From Acidobacteriota bacterium (GTDB lineage: Bacteria > Acidobacteriota > Terriglobia > Versatilivoradales > Versatilivoraceae): DNA of 50,534 bases. The position numbers were made by a program, and so were the translations under genes. Position 1 is the stretch's first letter; every line of letters begins with the position of its first letter. Below, piece after piece: positions 25,905 to 35,667 of the stretch. The stretch spans positions 1-50,534 of the forward strand of contig JAPPDF010000066.1 in the NCBI GenBank assembly GCA_028875575.1, read 5' to 3'. A model generated the notes under the pieces. That model was given only the letters and a program-made list of their open reading frames with translations, made no database searches and was not told the origin of the DNA.

Positions 25905-28772
25905 CTACCTGCCCTCAGGGGCCTCGGCCCCATCCTGCCGGTTCCGGCTCTCCGTACATTCATCCACCAGATAAGCGATCGACTGATAGGGAATGTCGGA
26001 GTGCGTCGACAGGCCGATCTCGCAGGTCTTGCTGGTGGAGTAACCCCTCGAGCAGCCTGACGGCAGGGAGGTCTTCAGGGGGCCGAGAGCAGACGCGGTC
26101 AACTCGGGGTGACTGAAGCCCCGGTCTCCGGCAAACCCGCAGCAGCCCACGCTGTCGGGGACAATGACCGCCTCGGCGCAGAGTTCGGCAAGCTGGCGCA
26201 AGGCGCTGTCCAGTCCCATCTTGCGGGAACTGCAGGGACTGTGCAGGGCCACCCGGCCGGCGCTCTTCCTGAAGGTGAGTCCCGGCCGCAGAACCTTCAG
26301 AATGAACTCCGCCGGCTCATAGATGGGGAAATCCGCTTCGAAGAGAGCGGACTCCTTCAGACGAAAGAGGCAGGGGCTGGTATCCACCAGAACGGGATAG
26401 AGGCCGTCGCGGGAAGCCAGATTCAAAGCCCGCCGCAACTCCTCCTGCTTGGCGGCCCCCTGCCGGTCGAACCCCTTGCTCGCAAAGGGCATCCCGCAAC
26501 AGAGGTTGGCCAGGTTTTCCGGATAGACCGACTCGACTCCCGCCTTGCGCATCAGCGCCTCCATCTTGCGATTCTGAGAGGGCTGGTCTCGACCATGGCC
26601 GGGCACGCCCAGCGTCCGGCTGAGACAGCTGGGGAAAAAGACTGCCTTCAAGGGAAACTTGCCGTCTTCCCCTGAGGAAGTCATGACTTCGGCCGCCCGG
26701 GGCAGCCAGGGATTCCACTGCGGCAACCGGTTCCCCGAGAGCTTCCGGGCCCAATCGGTGACGCGCCGCATGCCTTCCGATCCCAGCAGCCGATGGAACT
26801 GGTGGGTGGCGGTCAGGAGCATCCGGAGCGAGGCGGTGGTCAGGCCGAAATGGGCGGCCAGCAAGGTGGCGGCCCGGTCCTGCCAACCGGCAACCTGAAG
26901 GCGCCGCAGGTCCTTGATGAGCTTGCCGGTGTCGATGCCGACCGGGCAAGCCATGGCGCACAGGCCGTCGGTAGCGCAGGTGTCGTTTCCCTGGTAGGCG
27001 TAACGGCTGGTCAGTTCGTCCAGTCGACCGGCGTAATCCCCGTTGGATCGAAGCCGGGAGATTTCTCGCCAGACCGCGATCCGTTGGCGAGGGGTAAGGG
27101 TCAGGTCCCGGGAGGGGCAATTGACCTCGCAGAAACCGCATTCGGTGCACTTGTCGACCACCGAGTGGGCTTTCGGCAAGGGCTTGAGGTTCTTGAGGTG
27201 GATCTGAGGATCGCTGTTGAGGATCACCCCGGGGTTAAGAAGGTTTTCGGGATCGAAGATGGCCTTGATCTCTCGCATCAATCGGTAGGCTTCGGCTCCC
27301 CATTCCAGCTCCACGAAGGGGGCCATGTTGCGGCCGGTACCGTGCTCCGCCTTGAGCGAGCCATCGTAGCTGTGAACCACCATTTCGGTGAGGTCGCCGA
27401 TGAAGTCCCGATAGCGGCGAACTTCTTCGGGCCGGTTGAAATCCTGGGTGAAGACGAAATGGAGATTACCCTCCAGGGCATGCCCGAAGATGATGGCTTC
27501 CGAGTAGCGGTGCTTGCGGAACAGTTGCTGGAGCTGCAGGGTGGCTTCGGCCAGCCGGTCGATGGGGAAGGCCACGTCCTCGATGATGACGGTGGTCCCG
27601 ATTTCCCGGATGGCCCCGATGGAGGGGAACAGGCCCTTGCGGATGTTCCAAAGGCGGAGCTGCTCGGTGGGGTCTCGGGTGAAGGCGACCGGCTCCACCG
27701 TGGGCAGATCCTCCAGGCTTCGGGTGGTGGCTCCCAAGTGCTGGTCCAGCGCTTCCGGTGTTTCTCCCCGGGTCTCCACCAGCAGGGCCGCCACCGACGG
27801 GCCCAGACTCTTCAGGTCCAGGGGAAGACCGGGCTTGTCTTCCACCGAGCGAAGGCCGGCCCGGTCCATGATCTCGACCGCCGAGACGGGGCAGCTCCTT
27901 AGCAGGGTGGTGGCTTCACAGGCGGTCCGAATGTCGGGGAAAAGGATCAGGGCGGTGGCCTTGTGGGGGTAGTCGGGTACGGTCCGGTAGGTGATTTCGG
28001 AGATGAATCCCAAGGTGCCCTCGGAACCGATCATCAGGTGCTGGATCACGTCGATGGGATCTTCGAAATCGATCAGGGAGTTCAGGCTGTAGCCGGTGGT
28101 GTTCTTCATCTTGAATTTGCGGCGAATCCGATTGGCCAGTTCCGGGTCTTCCCGGGTCCGCTTCGCCAGGCGCCCGATGCTTTCCACCAGGTCCTGGCGG
28201 GTTTGGAGGAATCGATCCCTGCTGGTGGCGCTGCGGGTGTCCAGAACGGTGCCGTCGGCGAGGACGATTCTCATGCCCTGAAGGGTCCGGTAGCTGTTCT
28301 GGGAGGTGCCGCAACACATGCCGCTGGCGTTGTTGGCGGCAATTCCCCCCACCATGGCGGCGTTGATGGAGGCGGGGTCGGGTCCGATCTTGCGCCGGTA
28401 GGGAGCCAGGCGAGCATTGGCCTGGGCGCCGACCACGCCGGGTTGCAGCGTGATCAGCTTGCCCTCGTCCTCGATCCGGATTCCCCGCCAGCCCGTGCCC
28501 AACTGCATGAGCACCGAGTCGCTCAGGGCTTGTCCCGAAAGGCTGGTTCCTCCAGCTCGGAAGGTGAGCGGCAGCCGGCGCGCGCGGCACTGCCTCAGGA
28601 CTTCTCCCACCTCGGCCTCGGTGTCGACCCGGACCACCAGCTTGGGAATCAGACGGTAAAAGCTGGCGTCCGTCCCGTAGGCCAGAGTGCGCAGGTCGTC
28701 CCGGATCAGCCTCTCGCCCGGGATGACTCGGGAAAGGTCCTGGAACAGATCGAGATAGCGCCCGTGCAACAT
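25905..28772 (-). CDS. FAD-binding and Fe-S oxidoreductase (D-lactate/glycolate dehydrogenase type)
   Basis: Oxidises a 2-hydroxy acid and passes electrons through Fe-S clusters to the respiratory chain. The 955-residue protein fuses three parts that are separate subunits in GlcD/GlcF systems: an FAD-binding PCMH domain (about 40-260; TFRAGGTSLSGQAL, GGIAANNASGMCCG), an FAD-oxidase C-terminal domain ending DPENLLNPGV (about 520), and a ferredoxin-like region with CTECGFCEVNCPS (about 540-552) and a second cluster CATDGLCAMACPVG. Two CCG motifs follow (CCGMPFASKG about 757, CCGFAGDRGF about 880). D-lactate is the most common substrate of this architecture. The ATG at 28772 has AAAGGAG 13 bp upstream. 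Confidence 0.9.
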   Translation of the reverse strand: MLHGRYLDLFQDLSRVIPGERLIRDDLRTLAYGTDASFYRLIPKLVVRVDTEAEVGEVLRQCRARRLPLTFRAGGTSLSGQALSDSVLMQLGTGWRGIRIEDEGKLITLQPGVVGAQANARLAPYRRKIGPDPASINAAMVGGIAANNASGMCCGTSQNSYRTLQGMRIVLADGTVLDTRSATSRDRFLQTRQDLVESIGRLAKRTREDPELANRIRRKFKMKNTTGYSLNSLIDFEDPIDVIQHLMIGSEGTLGFISEITYRTVPDYPHKATALILFPDIRTACEATTLLRSCPVSAVEIMDRAGLRSVEDKPGLPLDLKSLGPSVAALLVETRGETPEALDQHLGATTRSLEDLPTVEPVAFTRDPTEQLRLWNIRKGLFPSIGAIREIGTTVIIEDVAFPIDRLAEATLQLQQLFRKHRYSEAIIFGHALEGNLHFVFTQDFNRPEEVRRYRDFIGDLTEMVVHSYDGSLKAEHGTGRNMAPFVELEWGAEAYRLMREIKAIFDPENLLNPGVILNSDPQIHLKNLKPLPKAHSVVDKCTECGFCEVNCPSRDLTLTPRQRIAVWREISRLRSNGDYAGRLDELTSRYAYQGNDTCATDGLCAMACPVGIDTGKLIKDLRRLQVAGWQDRAATLLAAHFGLTTASLRMLLTATHQFHRLLGSEGMRRVTDWARKLSGNRLPQWNPWLPRAAEVMTSSGEDGKFPLKAVFFPSCLSRTLGVPGHGRDQPSQNRKMEALMRKAGVESVYPENLANLCCGMPFASKGFDRQGAAKQEELRRALNLASRDGLYPVLVDTSPCLFRLKESALFEADFPIYEPAEFILKVLRPGLTFRKSAGRVALHSPCSSRKMGLDSALRQLAELCAEAVIVPDSVGCCGFAGDRGFSHPELTASALGPLKTSLPSGCSRGYSTSKTCEIGLSTHSDIPYQSIAYLVDECTESRNRQDGAEAPEGR

Positions 28773-29420
28773 CGGTTGACAATAACTCCTTTAAGCGTGA
28801 TCCGTCTCATAAAGAAACGACGGAACTTCCAAATTCCGAGTCAGCTCTTCCCCCGCCCTGCCGTGCGGATCATCCGAGACTGAGACAACGAATTTTCATA
28901 GCCTGTCGGGAACAAGGGCCATGTTCCGCTGCCAGGGTAATCTACCCATTGAATATCGATGCACAGGATTCACAGGACGAGAGCCTCCTGCACCGGAAGC
29001 CGGCTCGGGCGATGATCCGGTGCGGAGTTGCGGTTGTTCAGGGCTGCAAGCCTGCCATCTCCAGAAACAATCCTGTGCATCGATGTTAATAAACCATTTA
29101 CTCCTGCGTGACTTTGAACCGGTTTCCAGCAACCAAGCGCTGGCGGTTGATTCAGGCAAGTCCGGTGGGTCGTTGGACCCCGGTGCGGGTGATCATACCT
29201 TGACCAGGATTGGAATCGCCTGAAGAAACCCTCCGATAACTCGTCGCGACTCCCACCGGCTAGGTTCCAGGACTCCTTGGAGACGACTCGACCGGCTATT
29301 CGCGCCCTCGGGCTCGGAATGCACGAATCGCGACGGATCGTGGTTCAGTATACTATCAGGCGGCCGTACTCCACTTCCCGCCCTCTCGGCGACGAAGCGG
29401 CCGCGTTAGCGCAATCCTGC
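28773..29420. other. Intergenic region between the dehydrogenase and the TonB receptor
   Basis: No gene is supported. It contains an inverted-repeat element (28955-29084) and, near the right end, a -10-like TATACT at 29349-29354, about 80 bp before the receptor start, with no convincing -35. Confidence 0.4.
28955..29084. repeat. 130-bp inverted-repeat element
   Basis: ATCGATGCACAGGATT (28955-28970) is repeated exactly in inverse orientation at 29069-29084. Outside the repeats the flanks are AT-rich; the 98-bp interior is GC-rich. The form fits a small non-autonomous element or a long hairpin. No second copy was seen in this window. Confidence 0.5.
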
Positions 29421-29435
29421 ATGCTGCATCGAGCC

Positions 29436-32400
29436 ATGCCGAACGCTTGCACCTTCAGCCTTTCCCGCTGTCTCGTCTCCACCATGGCTGGCGCGTTGCT
29501 GGCCGCGATGCTCCTCCATCAGGCCGCGCCCGAGGCGGGAGCTCAGGCCGGGACGACCACCGGCACCATCCGCGGCGCCGTACGCGATCAGCTCGGCGAT
29601 CCGATGGAGGGGGCGGTGGTAGTCCTGAAGCACCGGGAGACCGACTTCCGGACCAGCGTGGAGACCTCTTCGTCCGGCACGTTCGCCCGCACCCTGCTGC
29701 CGCCGGGGACCTACGACCTGACCGTGAAGGCGGCCACCGCCGGCTTCAGCACCGAGCGCATCGAGGGCGCGAGACTGCGCGTCGGCGAAATGCTCGACCT
29801 TTCCGCCACCCTCAAGATCGTGACGGTCGAAACCATCACTGTCGTCAGCGAGCTTCCTGCAACGCTCGATACCGCCGACGTCACCAGCTCGCAGCGCGTT
29901 CTGGAGGATGTCGTCGATGGGCTCCCCAGCAACGGCCGCAATTTCATGCGGCTGACGCTGCTTACCCCGGGCGCGTCCATCTCGCAGGGACCGGACGGCG
30001 ACGCACTCAATATCGCCGGTCAGCGCGGCATCTTCAACAACTTCATCGTCGACGGCGCCGACTTCAACAACCCCTTCTTCGGCGAGCAGCGCGGCGGCCA
30101 GCGTCCGGCCTTCACCTTCAATCAGGACGCCATCGAGGAGCTGGTGGTGGTGAATCAGGGCGCCACCGCCGAGTTCGGCCGCTCCAGCGGGGGCTTCGTC
30201 AACGTGATCACCAAGTCGGGTACCAACCGGCTGACAGGCTCCGCCCACTACTTCGGGCAGTGGGACGAGATCGCCGCGCCCTTTCCGGACCAGCGCGGCG
30301 GCGGGCGGCCCGACTTCCACCGGAACCAGGCGGGCGCCACCCTGGGTGGTCCGCTGGTTCGCGACCGGGCATTCTTCTTCCTGGCCTATGACCAGCAGTC
30401 GGCGGCAGAGACCAAGCAGGCGACCCGGCAGGTCCGCAATCCGGCCAACCTGCAGCGTCTGGAGCGCTTTCTGCAGGGGCGCTGGCCGGGCCTGTTCGAG
30501 GATGAGTTCGGGCCGATCCGGCGCACCGACGACGCACGCTCGCTGTTGTCCAAGCTCGATCTGAACCTGGGCGGCCGCCATCAGTTCTCGGTCAAGTACA
30601 ACTACACCTGGTCGGAGCAGGTGAACGGCACTTTCGACGTCGATTCCTGGGGCGCCTCGGCCAACGGGATCGAGGGCGATCACTCGCACGCGGTCAACGC
30701 CAGTCTCCGCTCGCTGCTGACCGACGCCGTTTCCAACGAGCTGCGCCTGCAAGGGGCGCGCGAGGACCGCCCGCGTTGGTACCAGGGACCGCTGCTCCCC
30801 GAAGCCCGCCTGCCCGGTCCGCCCCAGTTTGCCGAGCTGGGTGGGCGGCCTTTTCCCGACATCGCCATGGACTTCGACGACGGGTTCCGCATCGGGCTGC
30901 CGTTTTTCCTGCCGATCGATCCGGCCTTCGACACGCGGTTTCAACTGGTGGACAACCTCTCGTTTGCCGCCGGAACCCACCTGGCCAAAGCCGGGGTGGA
31001 GTACAACCGGACGCGCGTCAAGCAGCAGTTCATCGGGATGGCCAACAGCCGCTACATTTTCGATTCGGTCGAGGGCTTTATCGGTTTCGTTACCCACGGA
31101 AGCGGCTACGTCACTTGCTCGGACGGATCGACCGGCCTGTCCGGAGTCTGTCCGGCCGGCGCGGCCATCGCCGGGCCGGTGCTGCTCTACCTGCAGTCGG
31201 CGACCGTCCCCGGCGTCCCCGCGGAGGCGCTCGGGCGCCAGCAGGCGCAGATGCACGAGCTGGGCCTGTTCGTTCAGGATACCTGGCATCCGCACGAACG
31301 GGTGACGTTGGACATGGGACTGCGCTGGGACGGCGCCTGGCACCCCAGCGTCTTCATCGAGCCGGCCGACACCTTCTTCGCTCCCTACCTGGACGATCCG
31401 CTGTTCCCGTCCGACGGCCGGATTCCGGATGACCTCGACAACCTGCAGCCCCGCCTCGGGCTGGCCTGGGACCTGGGCGGCAACGGCCGCACCGTGCTCC
31501 GCGCCAACGCAGGGTCCTACGTCGCCCGCATCCCGATGCTCGTCTTCGCCCAGCACAGGACGACCAACGGCGCCTTCCAGCAGATACTCTTCCGCAGCAG
31601 CAGCGCTTCGGGGCTTGGCCCGGTCCCGGCCATCGACCGGCAGATCGACACCTCGGCGACGCCGCCCTTTCTGCCGGACATCCAAGTGGCGGACCGCGAT
31701 CTGGAGCTTCCGCGCACCTGGTCGTTCAGGACCGGCGTCGACCAGGACCTGGGGCGCGGGGTTGCGGCCAGCATCGGATACATCCAGGCGCGCACCGACA
31801 ACCTCTTCCGCTTCGTCAACCGCAACGATGCCGTCCTGGGGGCGCCGTTCGGTATCGGGACGCACCCGGCCGGCGGCGGCATCAACGCGCTGACCGTCAC
31901 CGAGAGCAGCGCCCGCTCCCGCTACCATGCCCTTACCGCGGGGCTGCGCGGGCGCAGCGGACTGGCCGGCTGGCCCGTCACCTTCGAGACCCACTACACG
32001 CTGGCGTTCGATCGCTCCGACGACGACAACGAGCGCGATCCCTTCGTCCTCCGCTACGCCCACGCTGGCGACCTGGCGCCGGAGTACGGCTGGTCCGATC
32101 GCGACCGGCGCCACCAGGTGAGCGGGTACGTCCTGGTCACCCTCCCGGCGGGGGTGCAGCTGAGCCAAGTGGTGCGCTACCTGTCCCCGTCGCCGGTCTC
32201 CGAGCAGTGCGACAACCGCGGCGTGCGGGCCTCTCAGCCGGCGGACCGGATCTGCGCTGACGGTTCAGTCCTCACGCGCAACACCATGCGGCGGCAGAAC
32301 GAGTTCTTTTCCTGGGACCTGCGGGTGTCGCGGCCTTTCTCGCTCGGCGGCGCCGCCGTCGAGCCGATCTTCGAGATCTTCAACCTGACCAACAGCGACA

Positions 32401-32510
32401 ACTTCGTCGACTCCGCCGTCGGCTCGCTCCTCTTCAACTTCGACGGTACGCTCCGCAGCGGGCTCGGCGACACGCGGCGCGCCCAGGTGGGGCTCAGCCT
32501 GCGCTTCTGA
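29436..32510 (+). CDS. TonB-dependent receptor, Oar-like, with carboxypeptidase-regulatory-like domain
   Basis: Outer-membrane receptor of about 1024 residues. A signal peptide (MAGALLAAMLLHQ core, cleaved near AGAQA) is followed by a carboxypeptidase-regulatory-like beta-sandwich (TGTIRGAVRDQLGDPMEGAVVVLKH), a plug domain (NGRNFMRLTLLTPG, AGQRGIFNNFIVDGADFNNPFFG, FGRSSGGFVNVITKSGTN) and a long beta-barrel ending in LSLRF. Cysteine pairs in two predicted loops (CSDGSTGLSGVC and CDNRGVRASQPADRIC) could form disulfides. Starts at 29421 and 29436 are both possible; neither has a clear ribosome site. Substrate unknown; such receptors are abundant in Acidobacteriota. Confidence 0.9.
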   Translation: MPNACTFSLSRCLVSTMAGALLAAMLLHQAAPEAGAQAGTTTGTIRGAVRDQLGDPMEGAVVVLKHRETDFRTSVETSSSGTFARTLLPPGTYDLTVKAATAGFSTERIEGARLRVGEMLDLSATLKIVTVETITVVSELPATLDTADVTSSQRVLEDVVDGLPSNGRNFMRLTLLTPGASISQGPDGDALNIAGQRGIFNNFIVDGADFNNPFFGEQRGGQRPAFTFNQDAIEELVVVNQGATAEFGRSSGGFVNVITKSGTNRLTGSAHYFGQWDEIAAPFPDQRGGGRPDFHRNQAGATLGGPLVRDRAFFFLAYDQQSAAETKQATRQVRNPANLQRLERFLQGRWPGLFEDEFGPIRRTDDARSLLSKLDLNLGGRHQFSVKYNYTWSEQVNGTFDVDSWGASANGIEGDHSHAVNASLRSLLTDAVSNELRLQGAREDRPRWYQGPLLPEARLPGPPQFAELGGRPFPDIAMDFDDGFRIGLPFFLPIDPAFDTRFQLVDNLSFAAGTHLAKAGVEYNRTRVKQQFIGMANSRYIFDSVEGFIGFVTHGSGYVTCSDGSTGLSGVCPAGAAIAGPVLLYLQSATVPGVPAEALGRQQAQMHELGLFVQDTWHPHERVTLDMGLRWDGAWHPSVFIEPADTFFAPYLDDPLFPSDGRIPDDLDNLQPRLGLAWDLGGNGRTVLRANAGSYVARIPMLVFAQHRTTNGAFQQILFRSSSASGLGPVPAIDRQIDTSATPPFLPDIQVADRDLELPRTWSFRTGVDQDLGRGVAASIGYIQARTDNLFRFVNRNDAVLGAPFGIGTHPAGGGINALTVTESSARSRYHALTAGLRGRSGLAGWPVTFETHYTLAFDRSDDDNERDPFVLRYAHAGDLAPEYGWSDRDRRHQVSGYVLVTLPAGVQLSQVVRYLSPSPVSEQCDNRGVRASQPADRICADGSVLTRNTMRRQNEFFSWDLRVSRPFSLGGAAVEPIFEIFNLTNSDNFVDSAVGSLLFNFDGTLRSGLGDTRRAQVGLSLRF

Positions 32511-32522
32511 TGGGATTGTTTT

Positions 32523-33518
32523 CTACGGTCGGCGGGTGGGTTTCGAAGGCAATGCCTTGCGAATGTCTCTCTCGAGATCCTCGGCGTCGAATACTGCCGG
32601 GACCTCCAGCAGGCGGATGCCGGCCTTTCTGAGGGCTTCCCGTTTCACGGCATCGCGTATGAAGGTCGTGTCTCTGAAGTGTCCATGCCCCTGATACTCC
32701 ACCGCCAGAACGGGCATGCCGTAAGCATCGATCACCAGAAAGTCCAGGCGCTTGCTGTTGATGGAGCGGAAGGCCAGATCACGTGCTTCTTGCGAACCGG
32801 AGGCCGGCTGGGGCGCCAGAACTTCACCCAGGCTGGTCTGAGCCATGACGCGAAGGCCGCCCGGGGTCTCCTGGGCGACCGTCTCCAGAATCCGGAGAAT
32901 CCGGTATTCCGGCCTGTTGAGAAGGGGGCGCGCCTCGAAATCGACTTTGGAGATGAACTCCAGTTGAGCCGTTGGCTCGCCCAAGCGGTTGGATGGTTCA
33001 GGCCTTGGAGATGGCGCTTCTTCGGCCGTGGAGCCCTCTGTTTGCTTCGGGACAGGCTTGGCCTGACTCGGTGGTTGGGGAACAAGGCCGCGCCCGCTCA
33101 TCGGTTTCGGCTTGGGATCGTCCGGTGGCTCCGCTGCCTTGGGTGGGGAAGATGGCGCCTCCGCGGCTGCGGCGTTTGTTGGAGCCTCCCGGGCCGGCTT
33201 GTCGTACCTCGGCGGCGGGAGAATGAAACCCCGACCACTCGCCGGTCTGGGTTTCGGCCCGCCCGGGGGTTTCGATGCATCAGGCCGCGGAGATGCCCCC
33301 GCTCCACCCGGGGTGCTTCTTGAGACTTCCGGCGCCGGTCGGTCGGCCCTCGGCCGTGGAGGTGTCAACCCCTGCCTCCGCAACGGTTCCGGCTTGGGTC
33401 GACTCCGCTTCCCGCTGCCGGGAAACCTGCCCCCGAACAGGGCCCACAAGAGCAAAATCGGTATCAGGGCCACGCTGCCCCACAGGCACACCCGCAGGAT
33501 GATATCCACCGCGTCCAT
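32523..33518 (-). CDS. DUF2726 protein with membrane anchor and proline-rich linker
   Basis: A 331-residue protein in three parts: one N-terminal membrane helix (VALIPILLLWALFGG, about 15-29), a ~160-residue proline/basic linker, and a C-terminal DUF2726 domain (about 195-325) containing SINSKRLDFLVIDAYGMPVLAVEYQGHGH and AVKREALRKAGIRLLEVP. DUF2726 is distantly related to restriction-endonuclease-like folds; the Asp and Glu of LDFLVID...AVEYQG are spaced like a PD-(D/E)xK core, but activity is unproven. The linker holds two similar units, GGPKPRPASGRGFILPPP and DDPKPKPMSGRGLVPQPP. Function unknown. Confidence 0.75.
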   Translation of the reverse strand: MDAVDIILRVCLWGSVALIPILLLWALFGGRFPGSGKRSRPKPEPLRRQGLTPPRPRADRPAPEVSRSTPGGAGASPRPDASKPPGGPKPRPASGRGFILPPPRYDKPAREAPTNAAAAEAPSSPPKAAEPPDDPKPKPMSGRGLVPQPPSQAKPVPKQTEGSTAEEAPSPRPEPSNRLGEPTAQLEFISKVDFEARPLLNRPEYRILRILETVAQETPGGLRVMAQTSLGEVLAPQPASGSQEARDLAFRSINSKRLDFLVIDAYGMPVLAVEYQGHGHFRDTTFIRDAVKREALRKAGIRLLEVPAVFDAEDLERDIRKALPSKPTRRP

Positions 33519-33766
33519 TCTCTTTCCCCTCTCCGTCCTCTATTCAGGCTGCCGGTTCTTACCTTTCCGAACCTCTCTTGCCGCCTGCAGGTCCATCCTA
33601 TGCCGACGTTCCTCTGGCAGGCACTGAAGGTTCATTGCCATCCAATGTTATTTTGGTCCCGATCCGCCTCCGAAACAAGTCCCACGGTTAGCCACCGCCA
33701 GAACTCTCGAGCTGCGGCAAGCCGGCGCGGGCGCCCTTGAGGAGCAAGAGTGATGGGAAGAGGCAC

Positions 33767-33910
33767 CCCCCCGGGAGCGCGGGCGTCCCGCCCGCATGCA
33801 CTCCCGTTGCGTGCCGCTCAGTTTCCCTGCGATGGGGCAGCCGGCAACCCTGCCGGCGGAACGGCCTGGGCTCGGCCGAAGCAGAATCCTGGCGCCGTTG
33901 CGGGTCGCCC
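33767..33910. repeat. Truncated MITE, same family as the element at 50324
   Basis: Positions 33767-33795 equal the 29-bp terminal repeat of the 50-kb element. The following ~115 bp (ATGCACTCCCGTTGCGTGCC, then GGGCTCGGCCGAAGCAGA) match the reverse complement of that element's right half with scattered substitutions. The other terminal repeat is absent, so this is a one-ended copy. Its inner edge lies against the GNAT remnant. Confidence 0.75.
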
Positions 33911-34192
33911 CGTATTGGACGGTCGCTGGTCGCCGCGTTCGAAAAAGAGGCGCGGCGCCGCGGCGCGCTGACTTTCACGCTGGGCACCGACGACGATAGC
34001 GGTGACACTTCGATCTCCGGAATGGATCTCTACGATGACGTTCCGCGTCACATCGAGGGACTCCACGATCTGGGCTACAAACACCCCTTTCTCTTCTATC
34101 GTCGTCTTGGTTATGTGGTCACCGGCATCATGCCCGAAGCCAACGGACCCGGCAAACCGGATATCTACATGTCCAGGTCCGCACGGTTGTAG
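33911..34192 (+). pseudogene. C-terminal fragment of a GNAT acetyltransferase
   Basis: The frame reads RIGRSLVAAFEKEARRRGALTFTLGTDDDSG, then LYDDVPRHIEGL and KHPFLFYRRLGYVVTGIMPEANGPGKPDIYMSR. This is the second half of a GNAT N-acetyltransferase: acetyl-CoA loop (normally GIGRxL) and the final FYRRLGY strand, as in aminoglycoside 6'-acetyltransferase-like proteins. The first half is missing; the loop is joined directly to repeat DNA. The upstream open frame is repeat-derived and not part of the enzyme. Not functional as it stands. Confidence 0.7.
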
Positions 34193-34259
34193 CGCCCGGT
34201 GGGAATCCGCCTGAACAAGGTGTCGGGTCTGGATCATGAAACGGCGAGTGGGGACTGCT

Positions 34260-35528
34260 CTATGCAGGGACGGCCGAGACCGGGAGCGACTCGAGGCCGC
34301 GCAGGACGATGGCCCGGCGAAAGGCGGGACGGTCAGTAAGCAGCCCTATGGAGCTGAAGCGCTCCAGCAGCACTTCCAGCGCGACCCGGGCTTCCAAGCG
34401 CGCCAGGGGCGCGCCGAGGCAGTGATGGACGCCCCGGCCGAAGGAGAGGTTGCTGCCCCTGGAACGCTCGATGTTCAGACGGTCCGGGTCATCGAACACC
34501 TCCGGGTCGCGGTTGGCCGCGCCGATGGCCAGGATGGCGGGATCGCCGCGCCGCAAGCGAAAGCCCCGAAAGTCGCAGTCGTCAACCACGGCCCGGATAT
34601 CGAGCTGAACCGGCGTGTCGTAGCGCAACAGCTCTTCCACCGCCCCCGGTATCCGACGGGGGTCTTCCCGCAGGAGCTCCAACTGTTCCGGATGCTGCAG
34701 AAGCGCCAGCATCCCGTTTCCGATCAGGTTGGTGGTCGTCTCGTTGCCGGCCACCAGCAGCAGTCGCAGCATGATCAGCATTTCACGCTCGCTGAGGGAA
34801 TCCCCTTCCTCTTCCGCCTTTGCGAGGGCGCTGATGATGTCGTCTTTCGGTTGCAGTCGCCGGGCTCTGATTACGGGCATGAAGTAGGTGTCGAAGGCCT
34901 CGCCGGCGGCAGCGGCCCTCTTTCGCTCCTCCGGGCTGATGAGCGGTTCGAGGATGCGTGCGCGCTGGTTCGACCAGTGCTTGAATCGGAGGCGGTCCTC
35001 CGGCGGCAACCCCAGCATCTCGGCAATCACGATCACCGGCAACGGACCGGCCACCGCCGCCATCAGGTCGAAGCCGGACGGGTCGGCGACCGCATCAAGC
35101 AGTTCGACCATGATCCTACGGATATGGGGCTCGAGGGCGTTTACGGCCCGCGGAGTGAAGGCCTGATTGACCAGGCCCCGCAGGCGCGTATGCTCCGGCG
35201 GGTCCAGGAACAACAGGGACCAGTCCGCCCGGGGGGGAATGAAGTAGACACCCTGCCTCGACACCCGTCGATTGGTCGGCATGTTGGAGAACCGGCGGTA
35301 GTCTCGAAAGATGGCCTCCGCGTCGGCGTAGCGGCTGAACACCCAGCCGTCCAGCACCCGGCTGCGGTGCACCGGCGATCGGGTGCGCAGCCTGGCGTAG
35401 GCGGGATAGGGATTCCGTATTACCCTGTCCGACAGCGGATTGAAGGCCACGCCACTCCGGCGGTACTCCGGGATCAACAGGGCGTCGATGACCAGCGACC
35501 GCAGGGTCCATCTAAGCGCGTCCAGCAT
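34260..35528 (-). CDS. Cytochrome P450
   Basis: Soluble bacterial class P450 of 422 residues; a haem-thiolate monooxygenase. The I-helix oxygen-binding motif is AGNETTTNLIG, the K-helix ExxR is within EELLRYDTPVQ, and the haem loop is FGRGVHHCLGAPLARLEAR with the ligand Cys near residue 368. No N-terminal membrane anchor. GGAGAG precedes the ATG. No ferredoxin or reductase gene is adjacent, so electrons must come from partners elsewhere. The substrate cannot be predicted from the sequence. Confidence 0.95.
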   Translation of the reverse strand: MLDALRWTLRSLVIDALLIPEYRRSGVAFNPLSDRVIRNPYPAYARLRTRSPVHRSRVLDGWVFSRYADAEAIFRDYRRFSNMPTNRRVSRQGVYFIPPRADWSLLFLDPPEHTRLRGLVNQAFTPRAVNALEPHIRRIMVELLDAVADPSGFDLMAAVAGPLPVIVIAEMLGLPPEDRLRFKHWSNQRARILEPLISPEERKRAAAAGEAFDTYFMPVIRARRLQPKDDIISALAKAEEEGDSLSEREMLIMLRLLLVAGNETTTNLIGNGMLALLQHPEQLELLREDPRRIPGAVEELLRYDTPVQLDIRAVVDDCDFRGFRLRRGDPAILAIGAANRDPEVFDDPDRLNIERSRGSNLSFGRGVHHCLGAPLARLEARVALEVLLERFSSIGLLTDRPAFRRAIVLRGLESLPVSAVPA

Positions 35529-35667
35529 GATCGCTCTCCGGATGAATATGGAACGATAAGCTCAATGCAGGTTTTCCAACGATCCCGGCTAACGATTCGC
35601 TCAGAGCCTGTGGCGCCCGGTGCAAGGTGTGGATGTAAGCGCCTGGAGGTCTTGAGGCACAGCGGGG

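Noticed and set aside
29406-32168. 920-codon minus-strand open frame over the TonB receptor
   Set aside because: Receptor motifs and barrel end are all on the plus strand; the antisense frame has no domain.
33737-34192. Single 151-codon gene covering the repeat and the GNAT part
   Set aside because: The first ~58 codons are MITE sequence shared with 50.4 kb, so this is not one natural gene.
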